Source: Anseranas semipalmata
Taxonomy: Eukaryota > Chordata > Aves > Anseriformes > Anseranatidae
Reading direction: 5' to 3'
Length of the DNA: 64,000 nucleotides
NCBI GenBank assembly: GCA_013399115.1
Contig: VXAA01001396.1
Location: 62,001 to 126,000, forward strand
Made by a program: the position numbers and the translations under genes. The notes under the pieces were generated by a model. The model ran no database searches. It was not told the origin of the DNA and was given only the letters and a program-made list of their open reading frames with translations. Shown here in pieces: positions 52,095 to 64,000 of the stretch; the stretch's first letter is position 1, and each line of letters starts with the position of its first letter.

Positions 52095-52280
52095 GAGGGC
52101 TGCCGAGGCCGTGGTGAGCAGGCACAGCGAGCACAGCCGCGGGCTCAGTAGCGGGCACCTGCCCTCCCCAGCCGCCTGCCTCCCTCCGCGTGAGGCACCC
52201 ACCTGCCCTGGGAGAGCTGCTGGAAGGCGTCATACCAGTCCCTCACCCGCTTCCGTGCAAAACCAGCTAGATTTTCCCTT
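52095..52280 (-). other. CpG-rich island with an exon-like frame
   Basis: Thirteen CpGs fall within about 163 bases (52095..52257), while the flanks are AT-rich. On the minus strand one frame reads ENLAGFARKRVRDWYDAFQQ followed by LSQG, and then meets a strong donor (GGCAG then GTGGGT, GT at 52202..52201). Possible upstream acceptors are weak (purine-rich before CTAG). The frame continues about 20 codons past the donor to a stop. I do not recognise the protein. It could be an exon of an unannotated gene, a non-coding RNA first exon, or coincidence. Confidence 0.25.
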
Positions 52281-52349
52281 CCCCAGCATTAAGGGAGCTG
52301 ACATCAATGACAGCATCACTAGCCTGTGCAAATTAGACTAATCTGGGCT

Positions 52350-52367
52350 AAAAAAAAAAAAAAAAAA
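52350..52367. repeat. Poly-A tract
   Basis: Eighteen consecutive A just beyond the CpG-rich island; no transposon recognised before it. Confidence 0.9.
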
Positions 52368-53399
52368 GACAAATGGAACAAATTAGACTCTCAAACATAT
52401 TTAAATGTATACCTCCTATGAAACACAACAGTCAAGACCAAAAGACACATGGGCTGGTGCTGCATGGCACCTCCTAGGAAAAACAAAATATCTAACACAT
52501 AACTATCCATAGGAGGTTGCAGCATAGTGATGCTTAAACCACAAGACCACTGTTATCTTCATTTCTGAATATTGCAAATTACTCTCATCGTCCACTTTCC
52601 ACTCACTACCACAGAAGAAAGTTGGTTTATTTCCCAGAGCCGAGCATGAAGGGACAAATCAATTCTAAAAACCTTGGTGGGCTGGCAGCAGATCACTGGC
52701 TGGAGATTTTTAAACAGCTTTAACTTCTTCTTGGCCCTTTATATATCTAGTTCAGCTTTTGGCTACTTTTCAATAGAAAATGAGGAATTCTTCGCTTTCT
52801 GTCCAAACTGCTGTAAAATTTTGCTGTAAAAAGAATTAGAATTGCAGAAACCCATCCAAGAGGTGGTTGACCGGGACAGACGCCTGCGCAGAAGAGGCAA
52901 AGCTTTCTCCACAGTACAAAAGAAAAAAAGAAAAAAAAAAAACATAAAATTATTCAGCGCCAAACTGGCAGCCTTAGAGCTTGTTGCAGGAAGACGAGAA
53001 ATGGCACCTTTCTCTGGCTTTTCAGAGCCAGGCCACGGAAACCTCTTGCGTTTCACGGGTCTGGAGGCCTGCAGAAGAGGAGCTGGAAAGTTAAGAGAAG
53101 CTTCCAGGCAGCTATTTTTACCAGGCCCATTTCTCTTCAGCTTGGGTGGTTGAATCTTCACCTCCCAGTAGAAGGAGAGGAGGGGAAGGAGTAAAACTAC
53201 GGAGGGGAGAAATGGAGGTTCAGCTTCCCTGCTGTCCCTGGACAAGGATGTGACTTTATTTGTTTAACCTTAAGCTGTCAGAGCACTACAAAAGTCTCGA
53301 CCCATGCACAGGGAGACCAAGACCAGTCATTTTCCAGTGCCTAAGCTAGAGGATTTTCCTATCTGTATTTCCACCCACAGCCCCACTCCTCACCCCCCC

Positions 53400-53411
53400 N
53401 NNNNNNNNNNN
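53400..53411. other. Short assembly gap (12 N)
   Basis: Twelve unknown bases within a run of C, probably an unresolved homopolymer. Confidence 0.99.
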
Positions 53412-53812
53412 CCCAGTACAAGAGGCAAAATCGAGATCAGAGCTTGTACAGTAGGCTGACAATATTTGGAAGGAAAAGGTGGTATGTATAAGCACATTTT
53501 TTTCATTAAAAGATTTGATTGCATTTACTTAGAATAAAATGAGCTTTCAGAAACTGCTGGATCCCAATAACTCCCATGCTGTTTTTAACATGTAAAACAT
53601 TTCAGTACCATTTTTTGGGAGGAGTCTGTTTTCATACAATATTGGAGATGATTTATCTGTATGCAATATGTGTTTGACTGTGGTACCCATCTATACAGTA
53701 AATGCAAATCTTAAAGCAAAAACAGCTACACTGGACACTGTGGGACTTCCCAGAGGGAAAATTGCTGATATGTCAGTTTGGACATTATCATTTGGCCCAG
53801 AAGATCCAGCAC

Positions 53813-53898
53813 TTCTATATATACCTATATACATACTCCATATCACTCCTATATATACATATATATATATATGTATGTGTATATATATATGTATATAT
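53813..53898. repeat. TA/TATG simple-repeat cluster, self-complementary
   Basis: Runs of TATATA mixed with TATGTATG form a largely self-complementary tract, so frames on both strands translate to Tyr/Ile-rich nonsense. Confidence 0.9.
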
Positions 53899-56800
53899 AG
53901 GAGATGTGACAGCGTGAGAGCCAGCTTGTGAACATCTTACCTCCTTTGGTAGCAGGCTACTTCTCTGAGTAGACATTTTGCTTTCAGAAGAATTCTCTGT
54001 GTGATTTCTCACCAGGAATAGCTTAGGTAGTTCATCCGCCTCCGGGTGATTTTGAAAAATGAATCTCAAACTCCCAATCAGAATACCTTTGTGGAAACTA
54101 GAAGGATTCTGCAAAGAAACAAGCAGTCCATATGTACACATATATTTGTCTCTGGTGCACTTCCATCAATAATATCTTAAGCAGCTGTACATCATATATG
54201 GTACCAGAACTGCTGAACTGCTGCAGATATCTGATGATGTAGAAGTAAAACTCAGTATGATTTTCTGTGTCAACATGCCAACTGGCAGTGTCATGTTTGC
54301 AGAGTGCACATATGAGTGTAATTTTCTTTAATGAAAGTCCTTTTCTACTATGAATATGACTTGGTGATGCTACAAATTCTTCCAGCTGCAGTAAACTGCT
54401 TTAGGGAAATTGGAGGGGCACTGATAAAAAAACTAGGCAGGCACATCTGCTGTATCCCTGTGAAACACTACCAAGTTAGTAGAAATCTGTGCACCCACTG
54501 AGACCAAATATTAAAATATTGACTGATCAAGGGATTTTAGCTCACTCATTATTATCAGCCAGTACAGCTCGCTTACCTGCATTACATATCTGTGCAGTGC
54601 TTGCTCTCTTCCCTCCGTTTCATATTGGGATCACATCTACTCCCTAGTAAAGGGAAACATTAACTCATGCAATACAGCCCAAATATTTTGGGCTCACACA
54701 TGAGAGAAAATGACTTAAAAGTAAGATTTTTTCCCTACAAATGTCATTTTTTTCAGTGAATCTTGGCCACGGTCATTGTTTGCCCACACAAACATGCATC
54801 ACTGAGAGGAATCAATCTCTGGACCCTTCAAAAGAAACATTGTAGACTGCAGTTACTGGAGAAAAGGCATAAAACACCAGCCCCTGGGTATAAGAATAAA
54901 AACTAACTAGTATAGTTAGTGCAACAAGCAGTTGCATACTTTTTTCACTTTTCTTTTCCCTAGGAAGTAGTAAAGGACTACATAAAATGGATCTGATCCA
55001 AATTCATGAGATGCCCCATCCTAGGACAGGTGCTCCTTCTCCTTCATTCCCCAGATGTCCTGAGAGAAGGGCATCCCTCCAGAAAAGACCACAAGACTGC
55101 AATTTTTGTCCCAGTGCAGTGAAAAACATCCTGTACAGAAGACTGATATTGCTTGTACTCTCATCAGGCTGCCTGGCACGACCAGTGGAACTGAGGTACA
55201 GTCTGGCTCCTGTTGTACTCAGGCAAAAGGCTGATTTACATTTATCTTCCAGGAATCTCCACATTTCAAGAGTGTGACAGAGTGTCCCCTTGTGCAGCGC
55301 TGGGAATCCTGTGTGGGTAGAAGATACAATCTGCTGTGCATTCAGTAATGTCCATGCTATCCAATCCTATAATGAAAGGATTAACAAATGAAATTTAAGT
55401 ATTCTTCAATAACCACCATACTGTCAAAAATGGAAAGAGGAAGGACTGGTGTCAATCTGACACACATTTCAGTATCTCTTGCTATCATGGGCTCACAGAA
55501 TGGGAAGAAGGTACATACAAAGTTGCTGATTGAAAAAAGACAGTACATTACTGGAAGTTTCAGGTAGTATGAAGTAGGCAGCACACAGGGATCTTCCATT
55601 AGAAGCAAAGAACTAGCCACAACTTTTACTAGAAGTGCTACACCCTCCTATTTGATTGATCTGTTTTCTTTCTGACTTTTATTTGCACAGTTTCACTTTG
55701 ATCTTATTGAGGGTTCAAGTTCTCTTACCCCACTGAAAATCTGATACAGTTCTTTGTACAGTAACACAGTTTGCAAGGCACCCTTAGGTATGAGCTCCCA
55801 TAGCCACACAGCAAGTGAATGAACTGTACACAGCAGGAACACATCTCAGCTGACACAAGTACTTTGCAAAACAGAAAAGGCATGTGGGTGAGGAGTAGAA
55901 ACAAACCTCACAAGCAGATCAATCGTCATTTCAAAAAGCAAGAGCAACAAGTTTTATATTATGTATGTCATTAACAGTTGACGAAGAAATTGCATTTTCA
56001 GCAATGCAAATCAATAGATCAAGGTCTAATATATTTGTGAATGGCAATAATAATATCAGCATTTTTAAGAATAGGCTATCCAAAAATATTTTGATGATGG
56101 TACAAATAGAAAGTCCTATTCTATGACATATACATAAAGAGCAATGGCAATAAACAACCTAAAAATATACATCAACTGGGAATCAAGGAGTGATGGAAAG
56201 GCCAGAGGCAACAAGGGGCTTTGATTTAGTGCACTGAGAGCAAATGCATTCTGCCTTCCAGTTTAAAGAGCATGTACACAATCAAGGAGTCCACTACAGA
56301 TTAGTTCAACAGAGAATATCAACAGTATAATGGCTAGAGCTGTATATTACAGATCTCAAAGCCAAAGGAATTCTTTGCATAGCAACACTGAGAATTGCAT
56401 AAGTTCTCGCATGCTAGGAAATTTACGCTTGGTCCAGAAATAACAAAACTCTGAGGGAAATGACCTGCCTGCTGGGCTGCTGCAGAGCTTGCTAAAATGC
56501 TGTTGAAGCCATTTGGATACAAAATCCCTATTTACAGAAACAAATTCTTAAGTAGACAACTGGAGAAATAAACTGGTGCTCTGAATGCTGTGGAAAATTA
56601 TATTACGCTGATTGCCAATTCTTTGCTATATATAACAGCTAACTCCTTTACAGTAACAGTCAAAGATAATTGTATTGTTGATGGAGAACAAGCAAAGTTC
56701 ATCCCTTCAGCAACGTTTTAAAGATACTTAAGAAGTCTATCACTAACACTGTAAAGATAAAACATTTAGTGGAACTATACACTGTCTTTGAGGAACGATA

Positions 56801-59490
56801 TCCAGAGGTTTAAAAGGAAATTTTTTCCCTCTACTTCTTCTGCCTCTGTCAGAGGCTCTGAGCCAGCCTGGTTTTCTAGCCCTCGGGTGGCCTGCTGTGT
56901 TGTATCTGTAGGTAAGGCCTGACTGACTCTTCTCTGTGTGTTTCCATCCCACTGTGCTCCTCCCTAAAAGAGTTCGAGGGAAAGATGATGACTCCGTCTC
57001 CCAGCATGAGGGAGAACAAACCTCTCTGTCAGCTAAGCGCCAGCCAGCTGATTCCTAGTGACATCCCCCAGCTCTGACGGTCTGTAAATATTTCAGTGGG
57101 CAGTTGATTTTTTGTGTGTGAGAGGGTGCCCTTTAATGTGTCTGCCCCACTACTTAATTTAAGGTTTTTACATCTTGAAAATTCCCTGCTGCATTTATTT
57201 CAGTGCCCCTAAGCATGCAATAACAAGATCCTGGACTTGTTCAGAGCACAGGTAAGAAGAATCTATATCAGCTTTAAGACTTCAGATGGCATATGGAAGA
57301 ATAATAAAAACGTTTTTAAAAAATGGCTTAGAAAACTGCCAGCTTCCATAGGTGACACCAGCATTAAAAGAAAGATCAATTCTACTTAGATCATTTGTGG
57401 TTCTTCTATGAGTGCATCTGTGTGCATGTGTATACAGCCTCTCTTGCCCGAGAACTTTCAAGATAACTACATTTTCCTGTCAGAGATCATATGGGGGAAC
57501 CTGGAGCTCTTCCCTCCTACAGCAAGCAAGTGCAATGAAGCCAGTACTGTGGTTCAATAATCACAGTACTGGGAACTAAAAACTCACAACAGTGCACTGG
57601 CCCTGTCATGGGTATGGCTGAAGAGAATATTTAAACAGCTTCAGTGGCAAGTGTCTAAAATTGGTATATCCAACTAGCCACCTACAGACCAAAATCACCA
57701 GTTTTGATACTTTCAGGCATCAGAACCCATGTCTATAATTAGATGGACACAGAAAATCTTGACAAAATGGACTTGTCCTTGACCCACTAGTTTATTTCAA
57801 AAACCTTCTGCTCATTAAACTTACATACATCAGGGAATGTTGTAGGTATTTGATCCTTTATCTGTTATTCAACAATGTGATATATGTCAAACGTGATCCA
57901 AAAAAAAAAAAAAAACAAAAAAAAAACCAACATTTAAGTGAGCTAAAGAAACACCTTCAATGACTAATCAAGGGAAACTGTTTCACAGAGTTACATTCTT
58001 CAAACAAAAGTGCACCACAGTTTTTCAGAACAAAACTTCTTATTACCATGAAGGTAATTGAAGGAAGTTTGACTGCAGTCAGCATTGTCTGAAATCAAGA
58101 ATCATAATTTTACAGTTCTCTCATATTACCCTTTCCTCAGCTTTAGGCATTTAAAGCTGCTCAGCTACTTAGGCATTTAAAAGGTCAATTTGCAAGGCAT
58201 TTTGGTTTGCTAGTTTCCACAGTTAGAGAGAATCTTAAGCAATGTTCCAAATTCACTATAAATCATCTGTAATTTTTCTAGTTCTAAGGAATTTAATGGG
58301 AATTTAATCTCTCAGTTAGGGCAAACAGGCAAATTTATAGTACTCCTGATTTTTCACTCAAGCACACAGGTTTTTGTGTCTGTCCAAATTGTATAAATTT
58401 TCTTCAAGATTTTCTGTCCTTATATCTTTTCCAGTAACAACTTTGCAATAATGTCCAAGTAAATTTTGATGAATTGTTGATCTGTTTGAGGCTTTCATAT
58501 ATTGTCATGGGGTTTCCTGCCATTCACACATAGAAAGCACCAGGAAGTTTAGATTGGGCAAATTATTGGGCAAATTATTCTGCCATGCAGGCAGCCACAA
58601 TGGTGTGGCTAAGGTTGGATTTATGGCTCTAATGCTTACTCAATCCAACACTGGCATGCCTGAAAAGTTACTGATACTACCTTGGAGGCTATTTTGCTCA
58701 GAACACGTGGTCTTCTGCTTTCTCTCTCTGCAAAAATATAGTCGTGCAGGGGAAAGAAGAATAAGGCCCTAAAAGGAAGCAAAAGGGTGTGGATTCTCAG
58801 CATGACTGGAGTAAGACAATATATCACTACCAAATTAAGCACAACTAATTTCCCCTATATTGCCACACAAAATTCACTAGGACAAAAGCCTACACTCTCT
58901 CTGAAATCCTTTTTACATTCACATACAAAGATGTGTACATTAATGGATCCTGGGATGATTTTTGAAATTCCTTTGAACACACTGTGTTTCACCAGGAGAA
59001 GAAGAAAAGTTGCAAAACAAGATTAGGCTGATGTTGAAGAAGTGCCTCGTTACTCCTTTTAACCTAGACATGCTGTTTAAGGGTAACACTTATCATCTTT
59101 ACCAGATTACGCATCCAGCAACAGCCTAGCAAAGGGTGCAAAATTTCCAGGATGAAGGACACAGTCTTTTCAGCAAGAGTCTGGGTAGTATCTGTATTTC
59201 TTTCACACTGTGGGAAGGAAGAAGCCAGGCTCCGTACACGTCATCGCAATGGCCCATAATACTGAGTCAGGTGATGGCAAAAACACACTTCCAATGCCAT
59301 TTGTCTGGGATTTCTGGCACCACTGTGATGATATCTCGATGCAGTATTTCCGTACTAGATGGAGCTTGTTGCCAGAGTGCAAGTAAACTTCGTAACTGAC
59401 TGCCACGCGTCAGTCAGGGAGCTGCACGTTAGCGAGTGGCTCAGGCACTCCAGTCTAGGAGGAGAGTAAAAAAGGAGCGTCTGCAGCACT
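53899..59490. other. Intergenic sequence, no gene recognised
   Basis: AT-rich unique-looking sequence with an A-rich run at 57900..57927 and a 12-base tandem duplication at about 58553..58577 (ATTGGGCAAATT twice). No gene is recognised. Part of the right end may be distal KIAA0408 3' UTR. Confidence 0.5.
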
Positions 59491-59496
59491 GGGAAC

Positions 59497-59548
59497 AACA
59501 ACGGTCCTTGTTCTCCTGCCTTGGGTGAAAGTAAACAAGTCCGTTGTT
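59497..59548. repeat. Short imperfect inverted repeat
   Basis: AACAACGGTCCTTGTT (59497..59512) pairs with AACAAGTCCGTTGTT (59534..59548) with one bulge and a 21-base loop. It lies about 1 kb downstream of the KIAA0408 stop codon. Confidence 0.5.
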
Positions 59549-59787
59549 CTCTGACTTTGCCAAACCTCAAAGTATAATGCTAGAAGGAAAAATAAGTTTT
59601 ACAGAATTGAGCATATACAACCCTTATCTTCCCTTCATAAATTGTATGTTACACCAGTTGAAACCGCTGAAGTGCTTACAGTGTGCTATATATATAATGG
59701 CACATTTAAGCTTTATAAAGGAATTGGAACATTTCAGGAATGTCTCTGGTGCTGAAAAAGGCTAAGGTATTAGAAATCATATAATAT

Positions 59788-60546
59788 TTTAATTCAGAAA
59801 AAATATGTTTGGGTATTTTGACCTAGTATCATAAGGGTTAGGAAACTGAACAAGGATGTCATGAAGCATGACTGACAAATCAGTCAGGCTAGTCTGCTTC
59901 AGATACATATTGTGCAAGGCATTATCGCTGCAATCAGTCACAAAAATGCATATTTAGTTTTTGTACATTAAATACTACACCTGCGAACCTATGTAAAAGA
60001 TATACAAAATATAAATGTCATCAGGACTGTATATTTCAAACTTTTTAAAATAAACACGAAGTATATATATATATGTCGGCATATAGGTTGTAATTTCAAT
60101 GTCAACACTAGCACAGTTTGTCTCTTCTAAATACAGACCTGTATACTTCCTAGTCCAACACATGCACCTACAAACACATGATCATGCATACAGCTTTATG
60201 TTCTGCTGTTTGCAGAAAAGTCAGAATATACAGCACTATACATTGTTTCAACTCAAAACTGATTGGCAAATTAAGGAAGATGCCACTCAAAATAAATTTT
60301 TTGTGAGCTAGTACCAAAAAAAAAAGAAAAAAAAAAAGGAGAAAACCAGGGGTATAGTTGTTCCATCTCAATAAAAACACTGAAGACCATGATGATGACC
60401 TAAGATTCAAAACGTTTTGTCCGGCATGTGATGGGGTCACTCTTGGACAAGATAGGACAGTGTAGAACTGGTTGCTATAACACATATCGAACACAGTTAC
60501 AATGAGGTGCAGAGCTTTCACAACACCATCCAACCCATCTCCAGGT
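59788..60546 (-). other. KIAA0408: KIAA0408 3' UTR (extent uncertain)
   Basis: Sequence following the KIAA0408 stop on the minus strand. I see no canonical AATAAA on this strand close to the stop. An ATTAAA at 59793..59788 is a candidate but weak signal, so the true 3' end is unknown. Frames here (for example the Phe-rich one at 60168..60533) are not genes. Confidence 0.4.

Positions 60547-64000
<3,454 letters not shown>

Noticed and set aside
52763..53245. 160-codon minus frame with a hydrophobic patch
   Set aside because: Starts at a TTG codon, the hydrophobic run is opposite an A-rich tract, and no family is recognised.
60168..60533. 121-codon Phe/Leu-rich minus frame
   Set aside because: Lies in the probable KIAA0408 3' UTR; the hydrophobic run comes from a T-rich tract opposite poly-A.

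Overview
This window looks like nuclear DNA from a bird. The support is several CR1 retrotransposon copies (three with clear 3' open reading frame remnants and typical tails, others as 3' fragments), widely spaced short exons with GT/AG splice sites, a CpG-island promoter broken by an assembly gap, older MIR-like and palindromic repeats, and the gene pair ECHDC1 and KIAA0408. Those two genes are neighbours in the same orientation on human 6q22.33. I cannot name the species from the sequence.

Layout. (1) Positions 1 to about 10.9 kb carry the 5' part of ECHDC1 on the minus strand. The start-codon exon is at 4262..4483, with a strong acceptor and donor. Intron 1 runs up to a CpG island at about 10.05-10.9 kb that contains a 365-base N gap; exon 1 and the promoter must lie there. 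The remaining coding exons are beyond the left edge. (2) About 11 to 59.5 kb is a gene-poor interval. It holds CR1 copies, microsatellites, a probable LTR fragment, MIR-like and palindromic relics, stretches that look like conserved non-coding elements (14.7-15.3 kb and 44.4-44.7 kb), and small isolated CpG-rich islands (37.7, 38.8 and 52.1 kb). It also has one unexpectedly long unassigned ATG reading frame of 438 codons (18281..19597). (3) From about 59.8 kb to the right edge is the 3' end of KIAA0408 on the minus strand: a large exon running off the window (62654..64000), a 1.9 kb intron, and a short terminal exon (60547..60720). The terminal exon has no ATG and is found only by following the splice sites.

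The two genes do not form a pathway. ECHDC1 is a cytosolic metabolite-repair decarboxylase, and KIAA0408 is an uncharacterised protein. Their adjacency is conserved vertebrate synteny, and the ECHDC1 promoter faces the 3' end of KIAA0408 across the intergenic interval. I found no undescribed multi-gene system. The best candidates for something new are the 438-codon frame, the CpG-rich island with an exon-like frame at 52.1 kb, the paired CpG islands at 37.7/38.8 kb, and a possible intronic polyadenylation isoform of KIAA0408.
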